Of a stretch of 44,896 nucleotides of DNA, positions 17,653 through 24,533 are shown in pieces. Made by a program: the position numbers and the translations under genes. Source of the stretch: Acidobacteriaceae bacterium. Its GTDB lineage: Bacteria; Acidobacteriota; Terriglobia; Terriglobales; Acidobacteriaceae. The DNA lies in the NCBI GenBank assembly GCA_003131315.1, contig PKUV01000193.1:1-44896 (forward strand), written 5' to 3'. Position 1 is the stretch's first letter, and each line of letters begins with the position of its first letter. The notes under the pieces were generated by a model. The model made no database searches. It was not told the DNA's origin and saw only the letters and a program-made list of their open reading frames with translations.

Positions 17653-18858
17653 TTAGTCCGCCACCACCGCTTCTTTCCTCGTCCGGTTCAGCACGGCCAA
17701 GCCCTTCTCCAGATCGGCGATCAGGTCCTCGACATGCTCTACGCCCACGGACAGGCGGATCATCTGCTCGGTCACGCCCATCTTTTTTCGCAGCTCCGGA
17801 TCGATCATGGCGTGCGAGGTCAGCACCGGGATGGTCACCAGCGAATCCACTCCGCCGAGGCTTGGCGCCAGGGTAAATAGATTCAGCGCCTCGGCCACGC
17901 GGCATGCGTCGGCGCCGCTGCCTTCCACCTCGAAGCTCACGACGCCGCCCGCGCCCGTCATTTGCTTCTTCGCAATCGCGTAGTCCGGATGCTCCTTCAG
18001 CATCGGATAGTGCACCCGCGTCACCTTGGGATGTCGGCTCAGGAACTCGGCAATCCGCAGCGCGCTTTCGTTCTGGCGCTGTACCCGGACGGCCAGTGTC
18101 TTGATCCCGCGCAGCAGCAGAAACGCCGCGTGCGGATCCATGCAGCAGCCGAGCGTGGTGCGCGTGTGATGGATCTGCTCGATCAAATCGCGTCGTCCGG
18201 TCGCGATGCCACAAATAATGTCAGAGTGTCCGCCAAAATATTTCGTCCCCGAATGCAGCACCAGATCGATGCCCCACTCCGCCGGACGGCAATTGATCGG
18301 CGTGGCAAAGGTCGAATCAATGGTCGAGATCAGGCCGCGCTTGCGCGCCAGCGCCGCAATTTTCTCCAGATCGACGACCCGCACCGTCGGATTCGTTGGC
18401 GACTCGATGTGCAGGATCTTTGTATTGGGCCGGATCGCGCGCTCGTGCTGCTCCATGTCGTTGGTGTCGACGAACGTCGTTTCGATCCCCACCTTCGGCA
18501 GCCATTGCGAAAAGAATTTTGTGACGCCGCCATAAATATCGCGCTGCGCCACGATATGGTCGCCCGCTTTCACCAGCGCCAGAATCGAAGTCGTGATCGC
18601 GGCCATGCCCGAAGAGAACAGTAGCGCCGCATCCGTGCCTTCCAGTTCGGCGATGGCATTCTCGGCGACCGTATGCGTGGGATTGCCGTAGCGCGTGTAG
18701 AAGCTGTCGGTAGGAGTGGCGCGCACCTGCTCCTGCATGTCGGTGACCTCGAAGGTCGAAGTCTGATAGATCGGCGTGGAGAGCGGACCGTTCTTTTTGG
18801 CGAGGCTGGTGCCGCCGCGCACGGCCTCGGTTTCCTGACGAAATTGATGCTTCTTCAT
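17653..18858 (-). CDS. Cystathionine gamma-synthase/gamma-lyase family PLP enzyme
   Basis: A 401-residue Cys/Met-metabolism PLP enzyme of fold type I. Visible features: PLP-phosphate contacts in FSSGMAAITTSIL, SRYGNPT-like TRYGNPTH near 55-62, Asp 181 in TIDSTFATP, and the Schiff-base Lys 206 in LHSGTKYFGGHSD. It either joins an activated homoserine to cysteine or cleaves cystathionine/homocysteine; sequence alone does not separate metB, metZ and mgl types. ATG 18858 has AGGAG eight bases upstream. A longer reading to 18966 would only translate palindromic repeats. Together with ilvE, thrC and thrB it forms an aspartate-family and branched-chain amino-acid neighbourhood. Confidence 0.93.
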   Translation of the reverse strand: MKKHQFRQETEAVRGGTSLAKKNGPLSTPIYQTSTFEVTDMQEQVRATPTDSFYTRYGNPTHTVAENAIAELEGTDAALLFSSGMAAITTSILALVKAGDHIVAQRDIYGGVTKFFSQWLPKVGIETTFVDTNDMEQHERAIRPNTKILHIESPTNPTVRVVDLEKIAALARKRGLISTIDSTFATPINCRPAEWGIDLVLHSGTKYFGGHSDIICGIATGRRDLIEQIHHTRTTLGCCMDPHAAFLLLRGIKTLAVRVQRQNESALRIAEFLSRHPKVTRVHYPMLKEHPDYAIAKKQMTGAGGVVSFEVEGSGADACRVAEALNLFTLAPSLGGVDSLVTIPVLTSHAMIDPELRKKMGVTEQMIRLSVGVEHVEDLIADLEKGLAVLNRTRKEAVVAD

Positions 18859-18871
18859 TTTGAGATCTCCT

Positions 18872-18936
18872 GTAGAGACGCGGCTTGCCGCGTCTCCATT
18901 CGCGGCGGGAGACGGGGCAAGCCCCGTCTCTACACG
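18872..18936. repeat. Pair of GAGACGSGG palindromes
   Basis: Two adjacent hairpins, GAGACGCGGCTTGCCGCGTC-like and GAGACGGGGCAAGCCCCGTC-like, lie between ilvE and the PLP-enzyme gene. Their stems differ by compensated changes (CGCGG/CCGCG against CGGGG/CCCCG). Confidence 0.8.
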
Positions 18937-18943
18937 AAACCCG

Positions 18944-19885
18944 CTAGCTTCGCACCGCCGCCGCATTCAACGCGGGCACCGGCGCCAGCCACGCGGCCGA
19001 CCTCGCGTGCCGGCCGCTCACCAGTTTGTCGAACTCTTGTTGCAAGGCGCGCGTTACGGGACCAGCCTTGCCGTCGCCGATGGTGCGAAAATCAATTTCG
19101 CGCAGCGCAACGACTTCCGCCGCCGTGCCACAGACAAAAACTTCGTCGGCAATGTAAAGCTGATCGCGTGAGATGGGCTCCTCGACCACAGAGTAGCCCA
19201 AATCCCGAGCCAGCGTGATCAGGCTGTCGCGAGTGATGCCCTCCAGAATCCCCGCTCGCGGTGTGGTGTAGACGATCTTATTGCGCGCGACGAAAAGATT
19301 TTCGCCGGTGCACTCGGCCACGTATCCATCGGGCCCCAGCATGATCGCCTCATCGAATCCGGCGCGGTGCGACTCCGTCTTGGCCAGAATCGAGCTTACA
19401 TAATTTCCCGAGACCTTGGCCTTGGTCATCATGATGTTCGGATGCAGCCGCGTGAACGACGCAATATTGGCGCGGATGCCGCGTTCCTTCGCCTCGGCCC
19501 CCAGAAAACTCTTCCACTCCCACACCGCGACCACGAAGCGCGGGTGGCCGGCCTCGACGGTCATGGACATTGCGCCGTCAAGATAAATCATCGGACGGAT
19601 GTAGCACGCCGAGAATTCGTTCGCTGCAATCGTCTGGTTGATGGCAGCCTTCACCTGCTCGGCGGTAACCGGTAGCTCGCGAAAGCCCACGATGTGGGCT
19701 GAGTCCAGCAGGCGCTCCACGTGTTCGTTCATCCGGAACACGGCTGGCCCCTTGTCGGTCGAGTAGCAGCGGATCCCTTCAAACACGCTGAAGCCGTACT
19801 GCATTCCGGCGCTCAGAAACGGGACCACGCCTTCGCTGGCGGGCCTCAAAGAATCGGTAATCCATATGTAACGAGCGGCTCCCAT
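18944..19885 (-). CDS. ilvE: Branched-chain amino-acid aminotransferase
   Basis: A 313-residue fold-type IV PLP aminotransferase that makes valine, leucine and isoleucine from their 2-oxo acids with glutamate. Seen: YGFSVFEGIRCY near the start, YIRPMIYLDG, the catalytic Lys in KAKVSGNYVSS (residue 157), EAIMLGPDGYVAECTGENLFV and the late EVFVCGTAAEVV. These match IlvE class I well in order and spacing. ATG 19885 has GGAG three bases before it; the in-frame extension to 20011 has no homology. The gene is downstream of nothing on its strand and divergent from thrC. Confidence 0.94.
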   Translation of the reverse strand: MGAARYIWITDSLRPASEGVVPFLSAGMQYGFSVFEGIRCYSTDKGPAVFRMNEHVERLLDSAHIVGFRELPVTAEQVKAAINQTIAANEFSACYIRPMIYLDGAMSMTVEAGHPRFVVAVWEWKSFLGAEAKERGIRANIASFTRLHPNIMMTKAKVSGNYVSSILAKTESHRAGFDEAIMLGPDGYVAECTGENLFVARNKIVYTTPRAGILEGITRDSLITLARDLGYSVVEEPISRDQLYIADEVFVCGTAAEVVALREIDFRTIGDGKAGPVTRALQQEFDKLVSGRHARSAAWLAPVPALNAAAVRS

Positions 19886-19949
19886 ATTCTCCTTAACAAA
19901 GCTGCAATCTCTTAAGATTACCTGCGCTGCGCAGCCGCGGCAAGGCGTG

Positions 19950-19978
19950 TGGCGCGGACACTCCTGTCCGCGCAGCAG
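19950..19978. repeat. GCGCGGACA/TGTCCGCGC palindrome
   Basis: A short hairpin, GCGCGGACACTCCTGTCCGCGC-like, in the divergent ilvE-thrC gap. A second copy is at 33677-33700 and a variant with a different stem is at 29812-29838. Confidence 0.7.
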
Positions 19979-20082
19979 CGCCTGAAAATTCAAGCGCGTA
20001 TCGGACCTCACGGGCGCAGCCGTGCCGTATGATGTCTATGGGCGAGCGCATTGAGCCGCCGCCTTTCAACGGATCATAGCCC

Positions 20083-21474
20083 TTGTCGACCACTCAAACC
20101 GCCGGAAGCGTCTCCCGTCTGCGCTGCATCGCGTGCGGCGCCACCCCCGATTCCGCCGGCCAGGACTTCCGCTGCACCGCTTGCGGCGACCTGCTGGAAT
20201 TCTTTTTCCCCGGATGGACCTCCGCCCCGCCTGCCTCCGACCCATCTCCCTTCGAACCAGCGGCGCTGAAGTCTCTCTGGCTCGGCCGCCGCACCTCACG
20301 CGAAGCCCTCGACCAGAGCGGCGTCTGGCGCTTCCGCGAACTTCTTCCACACATTCCCGAAGAACATGCTATCACGCTGCGCGAAGGAAACACGCCGCTG
20401 TACCGCCTGCCACGATGCGCACGCGCGGCCGGCGTCGAGAATCTCCACGCCAAGCACCAGGGCATGAACCCGACCGCATCGTTCAAAGACACGGGCATGA
20501 CGTTCGCCGCCTCGTCCGCGCACCAGGGCAAATTCAAATGGGTCGCCTGCGCTTCCACCGGCAACACTTCTGCCTCCATGGCCGCCTACGCGGCGCGCGG
20601 CAACATGCACAGCCTGGTGCTCATCCCGGAAGGCAAAATTTCCTGGGGCAAGCTCTCGCAGTCGCTCGACTACGGAGCCCTCACCTGCCAACTCCGCACC
20701 GATTTCGACGGATGCGTCCGCATCCTCAACGACCTCGTCCGCCAAAAGCCGGTTTACCTGCTGAATTCGGTGAATCCTTATCGCATCGAAGGCCAGAAAA
20801 CTGCCGCCGTCGAACTCATGGAGCAACTCGCATGGGAGCCGCCCGACCACATCATCGTCCCCGGAGGCAATCTGGGAAACAGTTCCGCGATCGGCAAGGC
20901 GCTTCTCGAAATGCGTGAGCTCAAACTGATCTCGCGCCTGCCGAAGCTTTCCATCATTCAGGCGCAAGGCGCGAATCCGTTCTACCGCAGCGTGCGAGAG
21001 TTCGGCGGGAAGAAGCTCGAACCCATGACTGCCGACACGCTTGCGACCGCCATACGCATCGGCAATCCGGCGTCGTGGAAGAAAGCCTTGCGCGTGCTCC
21101 AGGCGACCGGCGGTGAGGTCGAAGAGGTTACAGAAGTCGAAATCGCCGCTGCCAAAGCCGAAATCGGCGCCGATGGCATCGGTTGCGAACCTGCCTCCGC
21201 CGTCACGCTGGCTGGACTCAGGAAGCTGCGCCGGAGTGGATTCGTCAAGCCCGGCGAGTCCGTCGTGCTGATCCTGACCGGCCATGTCCTCAAAGATCCC
21301 GATTTCACCATCAAGTTCCATCGCGGCGATCTATTCGCTGGAACGCCCGTCGCTGGAACGCCCGACGAGACCGAGGCCGCCCAGGCAAAATATCTGCAGC
21401 GCGCCCCGGTTGTGCTCGATGCCGAGTTGGGAGCCGTCATTGCCGCCCTCGACGCGGCCGAGAGAAATTCGTAG
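20083..21474 (+). CDS. thrC: Threonine synthase
   Basis: A 463-residue PLP enzyme that converts O-phosphohomoserine to threonine. The N-terminus carries a zinc ribbon (Cys 15, 18, 31, 34: CIACG and CTACG) seen in many thrC proteins. REGNTPLYRLP and NPTASFKDTGMT hold the PLP-binding Lys 135; ACASTGNTSASMAAYAARG binds substrate phosphate; VPGGNLGNSSAIGKA is the PLP phosphate loop. Start is TTG 20083. A small in-frame repeat, AGTPVAGTP, is near residue 425. thrB follows on the same strand after 270 bases that contain a dispersed repeat. Confidence 0.94.
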   Translation: MSTTQTAGSVSRLRCIACGATPDSAGQDFRCTACGDLLEFFFPGWTSAPPASDPSPFEPAALKSLWLGRRTSREALDQSGVWRFRELLPHIPEEHAITLREGNTPLYRLPRCARAAGVENLHAKHQGMNPTASFKDTGMTFAASSAHQGKFKWVACASTGNTSASMAAYAARGNMHSLVLIPEGKISWGKLSQSLDYGALTCQLRTDFDGCVRILNDLVRQKPVYLLNSVNPYRIEGQKTAAVELMEQLAWEPPDHIIVPGGNLGNSSAIGKALLEMRELKLISRLPKLSIIQAQGANPFYRSVREFGGKKLEPMTADTLATAIRIGNPASWKKALRVLQATGGEVEEVTEVEIAAAKAEIGADGIGCEPASAVTLAGLRKLRRSGFVKPGESVVLILTGHVLKDPDFTIKFHRGDLFAGTPVAGTPDETEAAQAKYLQRAPVVLDAELGAVIAALDAAERNS

Positions 21475-21588
21475 CAGTTCGCCGCGAACTCGTGTATAAG
21501 ACACAGTTCTAATGTCCGCGCCTGTTGGAATGGATTTCGTCTCGGCCGGACCGGGCTAAAGCCTTTCATTTCTGTTGTTTCTGGCGGT

Positions 21589-21716
21589 TTAACAGGCTGC
21601 TTGAAAATTCGGGGGCCCACGCCCAGCTCCTAAAGGGGCGTCTGATTTCGAAGAATTTACGGCATCGCTAAAGCGATGCCCTGATACGAAGCCCGAGTTG
21701 TCCCGCAGCCTGTTAA
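21589..21716. repeat. Dispersed 125-bp structured repeat, copy A
   Basis: Terminal inverted repeats TTAACAGGCTGC / GCAGCCTGTTAA (perfect, 12 bp) close a 128-base element. Inside are a small CTCC-TAAA-GGGG hairpin and a perfect GGCATCGCT-AA-AGCGATGCC hairpin (21661-21680), then CTGATACGAA. Copies B, C and D share this plan. It takes up most of the thrC-thrB gap (21475-21744); I see no gene there. Confidence 0.85.
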
Positions 21717-21744
21717 GCCCGCCGAGGAGTTTGCTCTCGAACCT

Positions 21745-22710
21745 ATGCCTTCACGTCCCACATCTTTAGACCGCTCGCTGCGTCTGGCGCTCCCGGCGAC
21801 CTCCGCCAATCTGGGCCCTGCTTTTGACGCCGCCGCCCTCGCCCTGGATTTCCACCTCCGCTTGCGTGCCGAGCGCGCGCCTGACTTCTTCGTCACGGCC
21901 GAAGGCCGCGACGCGCAGATCTGCGCCCGCATGGAGAATCACCTCATCGTCACCACCTACTGCGAGGTCCTCGAATCGGAGAATCGCAAGATCGCGCCGC
22001 TGCGCATCCACATCGAAAACGAGATTCCTATCGGCAGAGGTTGCGGATCGTCCGCCGCCGCCCGCCTGGCTGGGATCGCGCTGGCTGTGCATTTCGGGCA
22101 TCTGCGCTGGAAAAATGACCGCATCGTCGGCGAAGCTTCCATGCGCGAGCACCATCCCGACAACGCCTCTGCCTGCTGGATGGGCGCGCTCACCGTGGCT
22201 CGCATGGCCAATCAGGTTCAGGCGCAGGTGGTCGAAGTGAAGCCGAAAGGGAAGTGGCCGCTGCTGCTGGCTGTCCCCGATGCCCTGCTTTCGACCGAGC
22301 AAGCCCGCCGCGTGCTGCCATTCCAGTACTCGCGCGCCGACGCCGTCACCAACATTCAGAACTCGATGCTCCTGCTCGCGGCGTTCACGCAAGATCGTCC
22401 CGACCTGCTCTCCTCGGCTCTCGAAGACCGCATCCACCAGCCTTATCGCGCGCCGCTCTGTCCGCTGCTTCCCGCCCTCAAGGAACTCACTGGAGATTCC
22501 GGCATCCTCGGTGCCGCCCTCAGCGGAGCTGGCCCGTCTGTGCTGGTGTTCCTCGACCCGAAGGTTCCAGCGAAAAAGGCGAAGCAGAGAATCGCTGCCC
22601 ACCTCACCAAGCGCCGGCTTACCGCCGAACTCCTCCTCACACAGATCGCGCTCCACGGTGGACGCGATGGAGCCGACTGGCGCAAGCATCATCCCGCCGC
22701 AAAAAAATAA
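21745..22710 (+). CDS. thrB: Homoserine kinase (GHMP family)
   Basis: A 321-residue GHMP kinase that phosphorylates homoserine for threonine synthase. The N-terminal LRLALPATSANLGPAFDAA and the ATP-binding loop PIGRGCGSSAAA (residues 95-106) are typical of ThrB. GILGAALSGAGPSVLVFL is the third GHMP motif near the C-terminus. Length is normal. It follows thrC, consistent with a threonine operon, although the 270-base gap holds a structured repeat that could separate transcription. The C-terminal GADWRKHHPAAKK tail is a little longer than usual. Confidence 0.93.
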   Translation: MPSRPTSLDRSLRLALPATSANLGPAFDAAALALDFHLRLRAERAPDFFVTAEGRDAQICARMENHLIVTTYCEVLESENRKIAPLRIHIENEIPIGRGCGSSAAARLAGIALAVHFGHLRWKNDRIVGEASMREHHPDNASACWMGALTVARMANQVQAQVVEVKPKGKWPLLLAVPDALLSTEQARRVLPFQYSRADAVTNIQNSMLLLAAFTQDRPDLLSSALEDRIHQPYRAPLCPLLPALKELTGDSGILGAALSGAGPSVLVFLDPKVPAKKAKQRIAAHLTKRRLTAELLLTQIALHGGRDGADWRKHHPAAKK

Positions 22711-22740
22711 GTGGGGGGACGGGGCTTTGCCCCGCCGCCA
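22711..22740. repeat. GGGGACGGGGCTTTGCCCCG-type palindrome
   Basis: A short GC-rich hairpin right after thrB, of the same general type as the other GACGGGGC elements; it may serve as a terminator. Confidence 0.5.
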
Positions 22741-22789
22741 CACAACCTCTTTTCAACCTTCCCTCTGCGGTTTGCCTTTGATTTACCCG

Positions 22790-22862
22790 CGAACAGCGAA
22801 CAGCGAACGACGAACGACGAACAGCTCCCCCGAACGACTAACGACTAACGACCAACGACCCA
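22790..22862. repeat. Heptamer tandem repeat array 1
   Basis: Consecutive seven-base units such as GCGAACA, ACGAACG, ACGACTA and ACGACCA run across the 3' end of the permease gene. On the minus strand the units read GTCGTTA/GTCGTTG and supply that gene's last codons and TAG stop. Confidence 0.85.
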
Positions 22863-24316
22863 TCCCCAAACGGCCACTCCCGCCGCCGCCAAGCCCGCAC
22901 ACAATAAACAACAATCCCCACCACCAGAATCACCGCCGCGTACCGGATCTCCCGCAAAAATCCCGTGCGCGAAACCAGAATGAAAACGAAGCTCCCGGCC
23001 GCCACCAGCGCCGGCACCGGATAAAGCCACATCCGAAACGGACGCGCCATCTCAGGACGCCGGATCCGCAGCACAATCACGCCAATGCTCTGCACCAGGA
23101 ATTGCAAGATGATTCGGATCACCACCAGCGCTGCAATCAAATCCGCCAGCCGCAGAAAACAGAACAGCGCCGCCACGCCCGCCAGCGCCAGCAAAGAAAC
23201 ATAAGGAAACTGATGCACCGGATGCACCCGGGCAAACGCCCGAAAATAATTCCCGTCAACGGCCGCCGCGTATGGCACGCGCGAATAACCCAGCATCAGC
23301 GAAAACACCGATGCGAACGCCGTCCACATCACCAGCGCCGATACCACTCCGCCCGCCCCATGCCCGTAGACTCGCTGCATAAAGGTGGAAACCACGTACA
23401 GCTTGCTGTTCGACGCCCCCGACTGCGCCAGTTCCCGCCACGGCACCACGCCAAGAATGCTGACGTTCATCACCACATACAGACACGCCACCGCCAGAAT
23501 GGATAGCAACAACGCCCGCGGAATAGTTTTCCCCGGATTCTTGATCTCACCCCCAAGGAAGCACACGTTGTAATAGCCCCAATAGTCATAGGCGGCGATC
23601 AGCATCACCGCGCCCAGCCCGTGAAAGAAGTCTCGCGAAAGCGAAAACGCTCCCGGGGGGAAATCAAATGCCTGCCGCGCATTGAAATGAGTCAGGCCGG
23701 CAAAGATGATCCACCCGATCGTCCCCATCACGCCGACCCAAAGCAGCTTCGAAAGCCATGAGATCGCCGTGATCCGCCGGTAAAGCAGAAACGCCGTGAA
23801 CAGGCAAACTCCAATCGCAAGCAAAGTCGCGGGCATTGCGACCCAGGTCAACTGCAGTTGACCAAGCAGCGGCAGATTCAGGCTCAACGTGCGTGTCGCC
23901 CAAACCCGCTCCAGTCCGGGCCAGAAGAAAGAGGCATACTGCGAGAGCCCCACGGCTCCCGAGGCAATCGAAAGCGGAGCGCTGAATGAGAGTTGCCAGA
24001 TAAAGAGGAAGGAAACGGCTCGCCCCAACTTCTGCGGCCCGTAGATTTCTTTCAAATACCGGTACGACCCGCCCGACCCCGGCATCGCCGCGCCAAGCTC
24101 CGCCCACACCAGCCCATCGCAGACGGCCAGCACCGCGCCCAGTACCCACCCCAGCATCGCCTGCGGACCGCCCATCGCGGTGACGATCAGCGGAATCGTA
24201 ATAAACGGCCCCACGCCGATCATGTCAATCATGTTCAGCGCAGTAGCCGAGCCCAGGCCGATGCCGCGAACGAGTTGCGGCTTGGTGTCGGATTCGCTCT
24301 CGCGCGAAATTGTCAT
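22838..24316 (-). CDS. APC-family amino-acid permease
   Basis: A 492-residue integral membrane protein with about 12 hydrophobic segments. The start (LVRGIGLGSATALNMIDMIGVGPFITIP) carries the first-helix glycine-rich break typical of APC transporters. ELGAAMPGSGGSYRYLKE in TM2 and WGYYNVCFLGGEIKNPGKTIPRAL are further family hallmarks. It probably imports or exchanges amino acids or polyamines at the inner membrane. Its last residues (SLVVSR) and stop codon are encoded by a heptamer repeat, so the original C-terminus may have been replaced. Neighbouring biosynthetic genes give no specific substrate. Confidence 0.9.
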   Translation of the reverse strand: MTISRESESDTKPQLVRGIGLGSATALNMIDMIGVGPFITIPLIVTAMGGPQAMLGWVLGAVLAVCDGLVWAELGAAMPGSGGSYRYLKEIYGPQKLGRAVSFLFIWQLSFSAPLSIASGAVGLSQYASFFWPGLERVWATRTLSLNLPLLGQLQLTWVAMPATLLAIGVCLFTAFLLYRRITAISWLSKLLWVGVMGTIGWIIFAGLTHFNARQAFDFPPGAFSLSRDFFHGLGAVMLIAAYDYWGYYNVCFLGGEIKNPGKTIPRALLLSILAVACLYVVMNVSILGVVPWRELAQSGASNSKLYVVSTFMQRVYGHGAGGVVSALVMWTAFASVFSLMLGYSRVPYAAAVDGNYFRAFARVHPVHQFPYVSLLALAGVAALFCFLRLADLIAALVVIRIILQFLVQSIGVIVLRIRRPEMARPFRMWLYPVPALVAAGSFVFILVSRTGFLREIRYAAVILVVGIVVYCVRAWRRREWPFGDGSLVVSR

Positions 24317-24319
24317 GAA

Positions 24320-24352
24320 ATAAGTCGTCGGTCGCTGGTCGTTAGTCGTTGG
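24320..24352. repeat. Heptamer tandem repeat array 2
   Basis: GTCGTCGGTCGCTGGTCGTT-like units on the plus strand, directly upstream of the permease start. It is in inverted orientation relative to array 3, so 24320-24533 is bounded by inverted heptamer arrays. Confidence 0.75.
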
Positions 24353-24398
24353 CGATCATCAGCATCAATTGTTTGCAAAGTGCTAACCTAAACTAAAT

Positions 24399-24443
24399 TT
24401 GTCATCCTGAGCGAAGCGAAGGACCTGCTTTTGCCAGTGCAAC
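24399..24443. repeat. Half copy of the GTCATCCTGAGCGAAGCG element
   Basis: The left arm of the inverted repeat seen at 5792 and 7528, without a matching right arm. Confidence 0.75.
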
Positions 24444-24471
24444 CACTACCGCGTGTGGCCCTGAACAACTC

Positions 24472-24533
24472 CCCGAACGACCAACGACTAACGACTAACG
24501 ACCAACGACTGCCTACCAACGACTAACGACTGC
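24472..24533. repeat. Heptamer tandem repeat array 3
   Basis: ACGACCA/ACGACTA units continue into the end of the PIG-L gene, which terminates with AGT CGT TAG taken from the repeat. Confidence 0.85.

Noticed and set aside
16901-18214. A 437-codon minus-strand frame running from the receptor gene into the PLP-enzyme gene
   Set aside because: It crosses the strong terminator and is out of frame with the PLP enzyme; it is a shadow.
22280-23506. A 408-codon plus-strand frame spanning thrB and the permease
   Set aside because: It crosses two real genes, one in another frame and one on the other strand, and translates palindromes and heptamer repeats.
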